The position numbers were made by a program, and so were the translations under genes. 64,000 nt of DNA. Origin: Nocardia ignorata NBRC 108230 (GTDB taxonomy: Bacteria; Actinomycetota; Actinomycetes; Mycobacteriales; Mycobacteriaceae). Shown piece by piece: positions 53,111 to 62,365 of the stretch. The stretch lies in NCBI RefSeq assembly GCF_001612905.1, contig NZ_BDBI01000013.1:34813-98812 (forward strand), read 5' to 3'. Under the pieces are notes generated by a model. That model saw nothing but the letters and a program-made list of their open reading frames with translations, searched no databases and was not told the DNA's origin. Within the stretch, counting starts at the first letter, position 1. Each line of letters begins with the position of its first letter.

Positions 53111-54484
53111 ATGGACGATCGCCGGGTGGATCTGGATTCGCTGGTTTCGGAGGTTTCCGAGGGGGCTGTTGTAGTCGATGCCGATGTGATGGAGGGGTAT
53201 CGGCAGGATTGGGCTCGTGATCCCGAGGCGGGAACGCCGGTCGCGGTCGTGCGGGCGCGCAGTACCGCCGATGTGGCGGCCACGCTGCGCTGGGCACAGG
53301 CGCGCGGGGTGCCGGTGGTGCCGCGCGGGGCGGGGTCGGGGCTCTCGGGTGGCGCGACGGCGGTCGACGGCGGGATCGTGCTGTCCACCGAATTGATGCG
53401 CGAGATCAGCGTCGATCCCGTGACGCGCACAGCGGTGGTGCAGCCGGGTCTGCTCAATGCGGAGGTGAAGCGGGCCGTCGCGGCGGAAGGGTTGTGGTAT
53501 CCGCCGGACCCGTCGTCGTTCGAGATGTGCTCGATCGGCGGGAACGCGGCAACCAACGCGGGTGGGCTGTGCTGCGTGAAATACGGTGTGACCACCGATT
53601 ACGTGCTCGGTATGGAGGTGGTGCTCGCCGACGGAACCGTGGTTCGGCTCGGTGGGCCTCGACTGAAGGACTCGGCGGGGTTGTCGCTGACAAAGCTGTT
53701 CGTCGGCAGTGAGGGCACTCTCGGGGTCATCACGGAACTCACCTTGCGCCTGCTGCCCGCCCAACCGCCGCAGGCCACCGTGGTCGCCGGTTTCGCCACA
53801 CTCACCGCCGCCACCGACGCGATCCTCGCGATCACCTCGGCGCTGCGGCCCGCGATGCTCGAGTTCATGGACACCGTCGCGATCAACGCCGTCGAGGACG
53901 AGATGCGGATGGGGTTGGATCGCACCGCCGCCGCATTGCTCGTCGCCCGGTCGGACGCACCGGGCGAGTACGCGACGCACGAAGCGCAGACGATGCTGGA
54001 GCTCTGCGAAAAGGCCGGGGCGACAGAGGTTTTCCACACCGCCGATCCCGAGGAAGGCGAAGCCTTCACCGCCGCGCGGCGGTTCGCGATTCCGGCGGTG
54101 GAACGGATCGGGTCGCTGCTGCTCGAGGATGTCGGTGTGCCGTTGCCCCGGCTCGGTGAGCTCATCACCGGCGTGGCCGCGATCGGGGAACGCAACGACG
54201 TGCTGGTCTCCGTCATCGCCCACGCGGGCGACGGCAACACCCACCCGCTGATCGTGCACGACCCCACCGACCCCGACAACACCGCCCGCGCCCACCGCGC
54301 CTTCGGCGAGATCATGGACCTGGCGATCACTCTCGGCGGCACCATCACCGGCGAGCACGGCGTGGGCAGGCTCAAGAAGGCGTGGCTGCCCAACCAGGTC
54401 GGCCCCGAGGTGATGGCCCTGACCCGCCGCATCAAGGACGCGCTCGACCCGGCGGGCATCCTCAACCCCGGCGCGGTCCTGTAG
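53111..54484 (+). CDS. FAD-linked oxidase, GlcD/D-lactate dehydrogenase type
   Basis: A VAO/PCMH-fold flavoprotein of 457 residues. The FAD-binding part has PVVPRGAGSGLSGGATA near residue 72, SFEMCSIGGNAATNAGGL and LFVGSEGTLGVITELTL. The C-terminal cap has VSVIAHAGDGNTHPLI and TGEHGVGRLKKAWL, the metal/flavin-proximal motifs of glycolate and D-2-hydroxyacid dehydrogenases. It probably oxidises glycolate or D-lactate. No GlcE/GlcF genes are nearby. ATG 53111 is preferred to TTG 53105. Confidence 0.9.
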   Translation: MDDRRVDLDSLVSEVSEGAVVVDADVMEGYRQDWARDPEAGTPVAVVRARSTADVAATLRWAQARGVPVVPRGAGSGLSGGATAVDGGIVLSTELMREISVDPVTRTAVVQPGLLNAEVKRAVAAEGLWYPPDPSSFEMCSIGGNAATNAGGLCCVKYGVTTDYVLGMEVVLADGTVVRLGGPRLKDSAGLSLTKLFVGSEGTLGVITELTLRLLPAQPPQATVVAGFATLTAATDAILAITSALRPAMLEFMDTVAINAVEDEMRMGLDRTAAALLVARSDAPGEYATHEAQTMLELCEKAGATEVFHTADPEEGEAFTAARRFAIPAVERIGSLLLEDVGVPLPRLGELITGVAAIGERNDVLVSVIAHAGDGNTHPLIVHDPTDPDNTARAHRAFGEIMDLAITLGGTITGEHGVGRLKKAWLPNQVGPEVMALTRRIKDALDPAGILNPGAVL

Positions 54485-54508
54485 GAACATCCGCCGACCG
54501 CGACGGGT

Positions 54509-54514
54509 TAGCAT
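54509..54514 (+). promoter_or_regulatory. Putative leaderless -10 hexamer for the GNAT gene
   Basis: TAGCAT lies 5 nt before ATG 54520. The TTAGCATC sequence also occurs before the DUF3224 gene at 3492. Confidence 0.45.
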
Positions 54515-54519
54515 CCGGT

Positions 54520-54804
54520 ATGACCACCAGGCTCGAGCACAACGTCGCCGATACCCGCTACGAGATCTACCTCGACGATGTCCTCGCGGGATACGCCGAC
54601 TACGCCGAACGCGAGGACACCAAGGTCCGCGACTTCCACCACACCATGACCTTCCCCGAGTTCCGGGGCCGCGGGGTCGCCGCCGACGTGGTCAAATACG
54701 GCCTCGACGACTCCCGGACCAACGGCTACCAGGTCGTGCCCACGTGCTGGTACGTCGAGAAGTACATCGCCGAGCACCCCGAATACGCCGAACTGGTCCC
54801 CTGA
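54520..54804 (+). CDS. Small GNAT-fold N-acetyltransferase (YjdJ/Gcn5-related type)
   Basis: A protein of 94 residues. It has RYEIYLDDVLAGYADYAER, HHTMTFPEFRGRGVAADVVKYGL with the acetyl-CoA loop RGRGVA, and a C-terminal VVPTCWYVEKYIAEHPEYAELV that is diagnostic for the single-domain YjdJ/GTAT group. The substrate is unknown. It is convergent with the lipoprotein gene (4-bp gap). Confidence 0.88.
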   Translation: MTTRLEHNVADTRYEIYLDDVLAGYADYAEREDTKVRDFHHTMTFPEFRGRGVAADVVKYGLDDSRTNGYQVVPTCWYVEKYIAEHPEYAELVP

Positions 54805-54808
54805 GCGC

Positions 54809-55477
54809 TCACGCGGTCTCGCGGGCCAGTTGGTCGACGGCGATCTCGTAGACCCGCCGCAGCACCTCGAGCTCGGCGGTCTGACTGTGCTCCGGCATCG
54901 AGGACAGCATCACCAGCGCCGACACCACATACTTCCCGACCTTGGCGACCACGCGCTGCTGGGCGACCGGGGTCTGCACCGGCGGCCCACCCTGGACGCG
55001 CGTCTCCTGATTCCCGTTCGTCCGGACGACAACGGCTTCCGTGGCCACCGTTTTCGGCGCCTCCACCGTCGACACGGCCATCTTCAAGGTGCGGTCCCCG
55101 GTGCGCGCCTCGACGTTCGCGCACCGCTGCACCAGGCCGGTCAGACCCGCCACATCCGAGTCGGATTCGACGATCTGGACAAGGAACACCGCCGGGCTCG
55201 TATTCGAAGCCACCGACTCCCGCGCCCCCGCACCGATCGGATTCTCGATCAGCGGACGGCACGCCTCATCGGTGAAGGTGAGCGGCAACGCCGTGCCCGC
55301 CTCGGCGGCGGTGATACTCGCCGGCTTGCCCACCAGCGAATACCCGGCCGGATACTCGGCCAGCCGAGGCAACGATTTCAGCGCCACGATCCCCGGCGCC
55401 TCCTCAGCCGCACACCCGGCCAACGCCACCCCCACCCCCAACACCGCGACCCACCGAACCATCCGGTCACGTCGCAC
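54809..55477 (-). CDS. Putative lipoprotein (sensor- or DUF5642-like), actinobacterial
   Basis: About 222 residues. Signal RWVAVLGVGVALAGC with lipobox ALAGC near residue 22, so exported and lipid-anchored. The mature part is low in aromatic residues with AEYPAGYSLVGKPASI, ACRPLIENPIGAG and a beta-rich middle, resembling the secreted lipoproteins of mycolata whose function is unknown. GTG 55477 is chosen because GAGG lies 7 nt upstream; ATG 55507 and ATG 55462 are in frame. Family naming is tentative. Confidence 0.7.
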   Translation of the reverse strand: MRRDRMVRWVAVLGVGVALAGCAAEEAPGIVALKSLPRLAEYPAGYSLVGKPASITAAEAGTALPLTFTDEACRPLIENPIGAGARESVASNTSPAVFLVQIVESDSDVAGLTGLVQRCANVEARTGDRTLKMAVSTVEAPKTVATEAVVVRTNGNQETRVQGGPPVQTPVAQQRVVAKVGKYVVSALVMLSSMPEHSQTAELEVLRRVYEIAVDQLARETA

Positions 55478-55623
55478 CACATCACCTCGAGACTCACCCG
55501 GCCGCATTCCCGGCCACTCGGGCGATCACGCTAGTGAACCGCGCTCACGACGGAGGGCTACCCGCCACGAGCTGTGCCGACTACCAAAGACGCGTACTTC
55601 CTTCGGGGCCCTGAAACACGCAA

Positions 55624-55648
55624 CCCCCGGCAGTAATCCTGCCGGGGG
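55624..55648. terminator. Terminator downstream of the acyl-CoA dehydrogenase gene
   Basis: CCCCCGGCAG and CTGCCGGGGG form a perfect 10-bp stem with a 5-nt loop, 16 bp after the minus-strand stop. Confidence 0.8.
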
Positions 55649-55663
55649 CGTTCGATGTCGGGA

Positions 55664-56821
55664 TCAGCGCAGGAGCTGGCGGCTCATGACGAGGCGCTGG
55701 ATCTGGTTGGTGCCTTCGTAGATCTGCGTGATCTTGGCGTCGCGCATCATGCGCTCGACCGGGAAGTCGGTGGTGTAGCCGGCGCCGCCGAAGAGCTGGA
55801 CGGCGTTGGTGGTGACTTCCATGGCCACGTCCGAGGCGAAGCACTTGGCGGCGGCGGAGATGAAGCCGAGGTTCTTCTCGCCACGCTCGGCGCGGGCCGC
55901 GGAGGTGTAGACCATGAGGCGGGCGGCCTCGATCTTCATCGCCATGTCGGCGATCATGAACTGGGTGTTCTGGAAGTCGGCGATGGACTTGCCGAACTGC
56001 TTGCGGTCCTTGGTGTAGGCGATCGTGGCGTCGAGCGCGCCCTGAGCCAGGCCGACGGCCTGCGCGCCGATGGTCGGACGGGTGTGGTCGAGGGTCTGCA
56101 GCGCGGTCTTGAAGCCGGTGCCGGGCTCGCCGATGATGCGGTCGCCGGGGATGCGGCAGTTCTCGAAGTACAGCTCGGCGGTCGGCGAACCCTTGATGCC
56201 GAGCTTGTGCTCGAGCGGGCCGACGACGAAGCCCTCGTCGTCCTTGTGCACCATGAACGCGGAGATGCCGTTGGCGCCCTTCTCGGCGTCGGTCACGGCC
56301 ATCACGGTGTACCACTCGGACTTGCCGCCGTTGGTGATCCAGCACTTGGAGCCGTTGATGATCCAGTCGTCACCGTCGGCCTTGGCGCGGGTGCGCATGG
56401 AGGCGGCGTCGGAGCCGGCCTCACGCTCGGACAGACAGTACGAGGCCATCTTGCCCTCGACCAGGTCGCCGAGGACCTTCTGCTTCAGTTCCTCGGAGCC
56501 GTTGAGGATCAGGCCCATGGTGCCGAGCTTGTTGACGGCGGGGATCAGCGAGGAGGAACCGCAGACGCGGGCGACTTCCTCGATCACGATGCAGGTGGCG
56601 ACCGAGTCGGCGCCCTGGCCGCCGTAGGCCTCCGGCACGTGCACGGCGTTGAAGCCGGCAGCGTTGAGGGCGGTGAGCGCCTCCTCGGGGAACCGGGCGT
56701 TGCCGTCGACGTCCTTGGCGTAGGGCGCGATCTCCTTCTCGGCCAGGCCGCGGATGGCCTGCCGCAGCTCGTCGTGGAAGTCCTCGAGCTTGAACAGGTC
56801 GAAATCGGGGTTTCCAGCCAT
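55664..56821 (-). CDS. fadE25: Acyl-CoA dehydrogenase (FadE25-like)
   Basis: A FAD enzyme of 385 residues for alpha,beta-dehydrogenation of acyl-CoA. It has ASYCLSEREAGSDAASM, KCWITNGGKSEWYTVMAV, the DRKQFGKSIADFQNTQFMIADM segment, and the catalytic Glu in AKITQIYEGTNQIQRLVMSRQLL. ATG 56821 (MAGNPDFDLFK) follows AGGAG; the upstream extension of the frame is not family-like. The gene order with purE and purK matches fadE25 of M. tuberculosis, though here a TetR gene and a nuclease relic lie between. Confidence 0.93.
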   Translation of the reverse strand: MAGNPDFDLFKLEDFHDELRQAIRGLAEKEIAPYAKDVDGNARFPEEALTALNAAGFNAVHVPEAYGGQGADSVATCIVIEEVARVCGSSSLIPAVNKLGTMGLILNGSEELKQKVLGDLVEGKMASYCLSEREAGSDAASMRTRAKADGDDWIINGSKCWITNGGKSEWYTVMAVTDAEKGANGISAFMVHKDDEGFVVGPLEHKLGIKGSPTAELYFENCRIPGDRIIGEPGTGFKTALQTLDHTRPTIGAQAVGLAQGALDATIAYTKDRKQFGKSIADFQNTQFMIADMAMKIEAARLMVYTSAARAERGEKNLGFISAAAKCFASDVAMEVTTNAVQLFGGAGYTTDFPVERMMRDAKITQIYEGTNQIQRLVMSRQLLR

Positions 56822-56991
56822 CGAAGGCACACTCCTGGTTCTGGTGGTGTTCGCTGCGCCTCGCACAGCGGGCTTACGTTCGGCACGCAGTGCCAATCCA
56901 CAGAGATTATACCCGGGACACTCTATCGCTACATGGGGATATGGGCGTGGCACCGAGTGTCACTGATGTGTGGTGTCGCGAGCCTGATGGC

Positions 56992-57651
56992 TCACAGGTT
57001 ACCGAGGCGTGCGGTGAGCCGGTCGGCCAGCTCACGCGGCGGCATGTCGCGCGGAAACACCGCGACCACCAGCTCCTCCCCTTCCGCCGCGTCGCGCCTG
57101 CCACGGGGAATCAGCGCGAGTTCGGTCCGCAGATCGCTCACCGCCGCCCCCGGCTCGCCACGCACCATCCGCCGCAACAGGTAGTTGTGGGTGGCGGTCA
57201 CCGCGGCCGTGAACTGGATGCGCGCCAGATCCGGCGTCTCCGGCAGCCGTTCGCGCAGGAACTCCGTGAACAACCGCTCGTACCGGAACACGGTGACGAT
57301 CTCGCGCTCCCGCAACGCGGGCACCCGCCGCACCACCTGATACCGCCGCGCCGCGATATCGCGCCACTGCGTGAACCGCTCGAACACCCCGATCACGGCC
57401 TCGCACACCGCATCCCACGGATCCCCCCGCACCTCACCCAGGAATTCCTGCGCCGAAGCCAGCTGGAACTCGTGATCCGCGAAGATCACGTCCTCTTTCG
57501 ACCGGAACTGCCGAAAGAACGTCCGCCGGGAAATCCCCGCCGCCACCGCGATCTCGTCGACCGTCGTCGCCTCATACCCCCGCTCGGCAAACAACCGCAA
57601 CGCCTGATCAACCACCGTCAGCCGAAACTGCGCCGCATCATCCTGTGCCAC
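56992..57651 (-). CDS. TetR/AcrR-family transcriptional regulator
   Basis: About 219 residues. The N-terminal helix-turn-helix is VVDQALRLFAERGYEATTVDEIAVAAGISRRTFFRQFRSKEDV (key part AAGISRRTFFRQF). The C-terminal ligand domain has RDIAARRYQVVRRVPALRER and FTAAVTATHNYLLRRMV. GTG 57651 is chosen; TACGGT 8 nt upstream may be a leaderless -10. It lies upstream of fadE25 on the same strand (170-bp gap), so control of that gene or itself is possible but unproven. Confidence 0.85.
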   Translation of the reverse strand: MAQDDAAQFRLTVVDQALRLFAERGYEATTVDEIAVAAGISRRTFFRQFRSKEDVIFADHEFQLASAQEFLGEVRGDPWDAVCEAVIGVFERFTQWRDIAARRYQVVRRVPALREREIVTVFRYERLFTEFLRERLPETPDLARIQFTAAVTATHNYLLRRMVRGEPGAAVSDLRTELALIPRGRRDAAEGEELVVAVFPRDMPPRELADRLTARLGNL

Positions 57652-57715
57652 GGACGTCAACCGTAGTCACCATCGCCCGAGCGCCTCACCCGACGCCCAC
57701 TCGCTCGCGGGCGTC

Positions 57716-58584
57716 TCACTCACCGAACAGTTGGTCGACCGAAGATACGTCCAGCGATCGCCGCAGCCACGTGGTCAGCTGCGCTTCGTCATCGCAGGCT
57801 CGAATCCGATCCGCTGCCACATCGGAGACCGCGACCCCCCTGTGTTGCAAAATCATCAGCAGATCCTGCATGCGCCCCTCAGCGCGGCCCTGCTCCCTGA
57901 GCTTCTGCGCGGACTCGGAACGGAAGAACGAGAGATCGGCTGTCATGTACTTCCTCCAGGTCTCAGCGGCTTCGGTATGGGAGATACCCTGCTCGATCAA
58001 TTCGACGTAGAACTCGGTCGCCTCGTTGCCGTCCATCCTGCGCAGAGCTGTGACGATCGCTTCCAGTATCGCACCGATGTCGTTCTCTCGGGCATGAGTC
58101 ACCGCCGACAATGCGGCCAGAGGCAGATCCTGGGCCACCGCGGCGGGATCGGTGATGGCGGGGACGTTGTGCGGGCCGAGCACAAGCGGGTGCAGGGTGA
58201 TCGTGGTCCACGACGTGTGCCCGATCGCCATTGGAGCCTCGGCCCATCGTGCCGTCGAATGATCGTGGCAGACGACTACGAGGATGACCGGCAGCCGGTA
58301 TTTGTTGCGCAGGAACGTGACGTAATACGACCAAGCGTCCGGCCGGAATCATCGGGCGCCGACTGCGCCTCGACCACCATCAGAAACCGGTCGTCGACCG
58401 TCGTGATGTCGAGGACGGTGTCGGCACGCCGTTCGACCGGAGCGGTTTCGGTCAGATCCACGCAGACCTGCTCCACCGCAGTCGGTTTCGCGAACGGCAG
58501 ATTCAAGACGACGAACGCGTGGGCAATTGCCGCGGCATCGTGCTGGAAGATCCGATGCATCGCTTCGTGCGATGAGGTCACCAT
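57716..58584 (-). pseudogene. Rpn-family recombination-promoting nuclease-like gene, frameshifted
   Basis: The coding sequence is in two frames. The 5' part (58584 to about 58345) encodes MVTSSHEAMHRIFQHDA... with VERRADTVLDITTVDDRFLMVVEAQS, the PD-(D/E)xK core (D...ExQ). The reading then continues in another frame as DAWSYYVTFLRNKYRLPVILVVVC and STARWAEAPMAIGHTSW, down to ENDIGAILEAIVTALRRMDG and DVSSVDQLFGE at 57716. The switch point is at 58338-58346, in CCGGCCGG, consistent with a 1-nt indel. It is similar to Rpn/YhgA or DUF4351-type transposase-derived nucleases. A sequencing error or programmed frameshift cannot be excluded. Confidence 0.75.
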
Positions 58585-58657
58585 GCGGTGAAGGTATGCG
58601 ACGGTGAATCGTTGTGCGAAAATCGCGGCGGTTCACCGGAATTCGCCAATTCGGGCG

Positions 58658-58683
58658 GCCGGTCGCCGAGAGAGGCGACCGGC
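58658..58683. terminator. Terminator downstream of purE
   Basis: GCCGGTCGCC and GGCGACCGGC form a perfect 10-bp stem with a 6-nt loop, 9 bp after the purE stop on the minus strand. Confidence 0.75.
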
Positions 58684-58691
58684 GTGGTCTC

Positions 58692-59198
58692 TCAGCCCAA
58701 AAGTTTGGTGCGCAGGGCTTCGTCTTTGGCTAGGACCATTTTTTCGAGGCCGGCTTGGAACTGTTCCATGCGGGTGCGCAGGGATTCGTCGGAGGACGCG
58801 AGGATGCGGACGGCGAGGAGGCCCGCGTTGCGGGCGCCGCCGATGGAGACGGTGGCTACGGGGACGCCTGCGGGCATTTGGACGATGGAGAGGAGGGAGT
58901 CCATGCCGTCGAGGTATTTCAGGGGGACGGGGACGCCGATGACTGGGAGGGGGGTGGCGGAGGCGACCATGCCGGGGAGGTGGGCAGCGCCGCCCGCGCC
59001 CGCGATGATGACTTTCAGGCCGCGGGCTGCTGCTTCGCGGGCATAGTCGAGCATGCGCTGAGGGGTGCGGTGGGCGGAGACGACGCCGACCTCGAAGCGG
59101 ATACCGAACTCGGCGAGGGCCTCGGCGGCGGCTTCCATGGTGGGCCAGTCGGAGTCGCTGCCCATGATCAGGCCGACCTGGGGTCCGGTGGTGCTCAT
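58692..59198 (-). CDS. purE: N5-carboxyaminoimidazole ribonucleotide mutase
   Basis: A protein of 168 residues. It has the class I PurE signatures [18 protein letters not shown] near the N-terminus, [32 protein letters not shown] and VGVPV-like [23 protein letters not shown] (in part). It moves the carboxyl from N5-CAIR to C4, giving CAIR in de novo purine synthesis. GAAAGGAATC precedes the ATG. Downstream of purK with a 45-bp gap. Confidence 0.97.
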   Translation of the reverse strand: MSTTGPQVGLIMGSDSDWPTMEAAAEALAEFGIRFEVGVVSAHRTPQRMLDYAREAAARGLKVIIAGAGGAAHLPGMVASATPLPVIGVPVPLKYLDGMDSLLSIVQMPAGVPVATVSIGGARNAGLLAVRILASSDESLRTRMEQFQAGLEKMVLAKDEALRTKLLG

Positions 59199-59243
59199 CT
59201 GATTCCTTTCGGCGGAGGTGCGGTGCGCGGGGTTGTCAGCGGT

Positions 59244-60467
59244 TCACTCGCCGTGCGGGTCCCAACCGTCGGTCCAGACCGCGTGCGACATCCAATGCGC
59301 GGCGCGCTCGGCCTGCTCGCGGACCTCGGTCACGTCGTCGCCGAGGATGTTGATGTGCCCGATCTTGCGGTCGGGCCGCTCGCCCTTGCCGTAGAGGTGC
59401 ACCTTGGCCTCGGGCAGCCGGGCGAACAGGTGGTGCAGCCGCTCGTCCATCGACATCTCCGGCGCCTCGGCAGCGCCGAGAATGTTCGCCATAACCGTGA
59501 CAGGCGCCAACGGGGTGGTGTCACCGAGCGGGTAGTCGAGCACGGCGCGCAGGTGCTGCTCGAACTGACCGGTCCGCGCGCCGTCCATGCCCCAGTGCCC
59601 GGAGTTGTGCGGGCGCATGGCGAGCTCGTTGACCAGCAGTTCGCCGTCGTGCGTTTCGAACAGTTCGACCGCCATCACACCGACCACGCCGAGCCCGGCC
59701 GCCAGCTCGAGCGCCATCGTCTCCGCACGGGCGCCGGTGTCCTCTGGCAGGTCGGGGGCCGGCGCGATGACGACCGCGCACTGACCGTTGCGCTGCACGG
59801 TCTCGACGACCGGCCAGGTGGCCGCCTGCCCGAACGGCGAACGAGCGACCATCGCCGACAGCTCACGCTTCAGATCGACCTTCGCCTCCGCGAGCAGCTG
59901 CACACCGTGCGCGAGCTGGTCGGTGACCAGCGCCGTCGCCTCCTCGGCATCGGCGGGCATCCACACCCCGCGCCCGTCGTACCCACCGCGCACGGCCTTG
60001 AGCACGAAGGGCCAACCGTGCTCGTCACCGAAGGCGACCGCATCAGCGGGCGAGGTGACCTCGACGAACGCGGGCACCGGCAGACCCAGCGAGGACAACC
60101 TGGTCCGCATCGCCAGCTTGTCCTGGGCGAAGATCAGCGCCTGCGGCGGCGGCGCCACATTCACGCCCTCGGCGACGAGCACGTCGAGGTGCTCGGTCGG
60201 CACGTGCTCATGGTCGAAGGTGAGCGCGTGTGAGCCCTTGGCGGCCGTGCGCAGCGCGGACAGGTCGTCGTGGCTACCGAGCACGACATCGGGACTCACC
60301 TGGGCGGCGGGATCGCCGGGGTTCTCGGCGAGCACCCGCAGACGCTGGCCGAGGGCGATCGCGGCCTGGTGCGTCATGCGCGCGAGCTGGCCCCCACCGA
60401 CCATCGTGACGGTGGGCATGGCAGACGGATCGAACGAACGTGCAGTCACGTCGTGCAATGTTGTCAT
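59244..60467 (-). CDS. purK: N5-carboxyaminoimidazole ribonucleotide synthetase
   Basis: An ATP-grasp enzyme of 407 residues. It has VTMVGGGQLARMTHQAAIALG, DHEHVPTEHLDVL, KAVRGGYDGRGVWM (ATP-grasp loop), ELSAMVARSPFGQAATWPVVETVQR (in part), and NELAMRPHNSGHWGMDGARTGQFEQHLRA (key NELAMRPHNSGHW). It carboxylates AIR with bicarbonate and ATP. The family usually starts near MPTVTMVGGG (ATG 60419); the longer ATG 60467 start is retained but the first 16 residues are unsupported. Confidence 0.95.
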   Translation of the reverse strand: MTTLHDVTARSFDPSAMPTVTMVGGGQLARMTHQAAIALGQRLRVLAENPGDPAAQVSPDVVLGSHDDLSALRTAAKGSHALTFDHEHVPTEHLDVLVAEGVNVAPPPQALIFAQDKLAMRTRLSSLGLPVPAFVEVTSPADAVAFGDEHGWPFVLKAVRGGYDGRGVWMPADAEEATALVTDQLAHGVQLLAEAKVDLKRELSAMVARSPFGQAATWPVVETVQRNGQCAVVIAPAPDLPEDTGARAETMALELAAGLGVVGVMAVELFETHDGELLVNELAMRPHNSGHWGMDGARTGQFEQHLRAVLDYPLGDTTPLAPVTVMANILGAAEAPEMSMDERLHHLFARLPEAKVHLYGKGERPDRKIGHINILGDDVTEVREQAERAAHWMSHAVWTDGWDPHGE

Positions 60468-60492
60468 GTCGAATGCGAATCTTTGCTACCGG

Positions 60493-60498
60493 TACACT
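60493..60498 (+). promoter_or_regulatory. Putative leaderless -10 hexamer for the gtrA gene
   Basis: TACACT lies 8 nt before GTG 60507 in the 39-bp divergent gap with purK. Confidence 0.4.
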
Positions 60499-60506
60499 CG
60501 GAACTC

Positions 60507-61049
60507 GTGTCAATCGTCGACGACGTGGTCAGCGTCCTTCCCCCGCGCCTGCGCGAGCTCGCGCTCCGGCATAAAGAGCTGATCAAGTTCGCCATCGTCG
60601 GCGCGACGACGTTCGTGATCGACAGCGGCCTGTTCTACCTGCTCAAATGGACCGTTCTGTCGGAAAAGCCGGTCACCGCCAAGATCATTTCCGGCGTGGT
60701 CGCGGTGATCGCGTCCTATGTGCTCAACCGCGAATGGTCGTTCAAGAATCGCGGCGGCCGCGAGAAACATCACGAGGCATTGCTGTTCTTCGGCGTCAGC
60801 GGCATCGGCGTGGCGCTGAGCAATATCCCGCTGTGGATCTCGAGCTATGTGTTCGATCTGCGCCAGCCGAATGTGAGTTTCCTGACCGAGAACATCGCCG
60901 ACTTCGTGAGCGCGTTCGTCATCGGCAACCTGCTGCAGATGGCGTTCCGGTTCTGGGCGATGCGGCGGTGGGTGTTCCCCGACGAAATGGACGAGATCGT
61001 CGCCGAACTGGAACACCTCGTCGAGGAAGAACCGCTCGGCAAGAGCTGA
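60507..61049 (+). CDS. GtrA-family membrane protein (Rv3277-like position)
   Basis: A protein of 180 residues with four TM segments: KFAIVGATTFVIDSGLFYLLKW, IISGVVAVIASYVLNREWSF, HEALLFFGVSGIGVALSNIPLWI and a last segment in FVSAFVIGNLLQMAFRFWAMRRWVF. Loop SYVLNREWSFKNRGG is the GtrA signature. It is divergent from purK, as is Rv3277 in M. tuberculosis. Role inferred: lipid-linked sugar transfer for envelope glycans. It overlaps the purK-gtrA promoter gap of 39 bp and converges with the kinase gene (2 bp). Confidence 0.88.
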   Translation: MSIVDDVVSVLPPRLRELALRHKELIKFAIVGATTFVIDSGLFYLLKWTVLSEKPVTAKIISGVVAVIASYVLNREWSFKNRGGREKHHEALLFFGVSGIGVALSNIPLWISSYVFDLRQPNVSFLTENIADFVSAFVIGNLLQMAFRFWAMRRWVFPDEMDEIVAELEHLVEEEPLGKS

Positions 61050-61051
61050 GA

Positions 61052-62359
61052 TCAGCGCGGTTCCGTCAGGGTCGCGTTGGGCGACCGGTTGACCGTGGAA
61101 CCGAGGAACACCGCGAACAACGCCGGACGCCGCCGCTGCAACTCCAGGCGACCACCGTCAGCCTCCACCAGCGCACGGGCCAGCGCCAACCCCACACCGG
61201 TCGACCCACCCGCCGAGAAACCCCGGTCGAAGATGTGCGGTGCCATTTCGTCGCGAATGCCTTCGCCCTCGTCGGCCACCTCCACGCAGATCAGCGGGTC
61301 ACGTGCGCTCATCGTCGGGACCGTGCGCACCGACACCGTGCAGGTGCCGCCGCCGTGCATGAGCGCGTTGTCGACCAGCACCGTGACAGCCTCACGCAAC
61401 CGCGAACCGGTGATCGGCGCGCGCAGGGATTCGTCACCGATCAGGCTCAGTTCGCGGCCCGCCTCGTGGAACGGGTGCGTCCATTCGGCGACCACACCGC
61501 GCAGCTCGGCCATCACCGGCACCGGGTCGCGATCGGCGGCGTCCTCGGAGCGGGAGGCGCGGACCAGGTCGTCGATGGCGTCGGTGAGCCGGTCGACCTG
61601 CGCCATCGCCTCCTCTGCCTCGTGCACGACCTCCGGATCGTTGTGGGTCGACAGCTCGTCCAAGCGCAGCCGCACGGCCGTCAGACGACTGCGCAGCTGG
61701 TGGGAGACGTCGGCGACCAGCGCGTGCTCACGTTGCAGACGGCCGGCGATCTCGACGGTCGCCGAGTCCAGCACATCGGACACACGGTCGAGTTCGGCGA
61801 TGCCGTGTCTGCGGGGGTCGGGCCGGAAATCGCCCATCGCCAGCCGGGCCGCGCGGGCGGCCACGTCGCGTAGCGGATCGGCGACGCGGCGCGCGGTCAC
61901 CACGGCCACCGAGAACGCCGCACCGAGCGAAGCGAGCACGGCCAGCGCCACCGCGGCGACGGCCTGCTCCTGGCGGGCATGCATGGGCCCGGCGGGCACC
62001 TCGAGCCGCAACGACGCCGAAGTCCCCATCGACAGCGACTCCACCAGGGGATCGTCGATCTTCTCGGCACCGATATCGGTGCGCGCGGCATTGTCGGTCG
62101 GCGTGGGGTAGACGACGGTGAGCCTGCCGCCCTCGGGCACCAGCGCCCGGATGGCGCGCACGTCCAGCCCGTCATGGACGTAGCCGTCGACCTGTTCCTG
62201 GGCGATCACCTCGGCCGCGATGCGTTCCAGCCTGCTCTGCAGATCGTTGCGGGTGATGTCCTCCACCCAGAGCCAGGCGGTGTAGATCAGGGGTACGCCG
62301 AGCACCACCGTGGTGATGGTGAGGACGGTGAGAATCGAACGCAGGATGCGACGACGCAC
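61052..62359 (-). CDS. Sensor histidine kinase
   Basis: A protein of 435 residues. TM1 SILTVLTITTVVLGVPLIYTAWL and TM2 AVAAVALAVLASLGAAFSVAVV flank an extracytoplasmic sensor region of about 115 residues. Then come HAMP (ARRVADPLRDVAARAARLAMGD), HisKA with the phosphoacceptor His in ALVADVSHQLRSRLTAVRL, and HATPase with N box LVDNALMHGGG, DEGEGI and GGSTGVGLALARALVEADGG. GTG 62359 lies 6 bp after the response regulator stop, so the pair forms an operon. The signal is unknown; arrangement resembles envelope-stress systems of mycolata. Confidence 0.93.
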   Translation of the reverse strand: MRRRILRSILTVLTITTVVLGVPLIYTAWLWVEDITRNDLQSRLERIAAEVIAQEQVDGYVHDGLDVRAIRALVPEGGRLTVVYPTPTDNAARTDIGAEKIDDPLVESLSMGTSASLRLEVPAGPMHARQEQAVAAVALAVLASLGAAFSVAVVTARRVADPLRDVAARAARLAMGDFRPDPRRHGIAELDRVSDVLDSATVEIAGRLQREHALVADVSHQLRSRLTAVRLRLDELSTHNDPEVVHEAEEAMAQVDRLTDAIDDLVRASRSEDAADRDPVPVMAELRGVVAEWTHPFHEAGRELSLIGDESLRAPITGSRLREAVTVLVDNALMHGGGTCTVSVRTVPTMSARDPLICVEVADEGEGIRDEMAPHIFDRGFSAGGSTGVGLALARALVEADGGRLELQRRRPALFAVFLGSTVNRSPNATLTEPR

Positions 62360-62365
62360 GACCCG

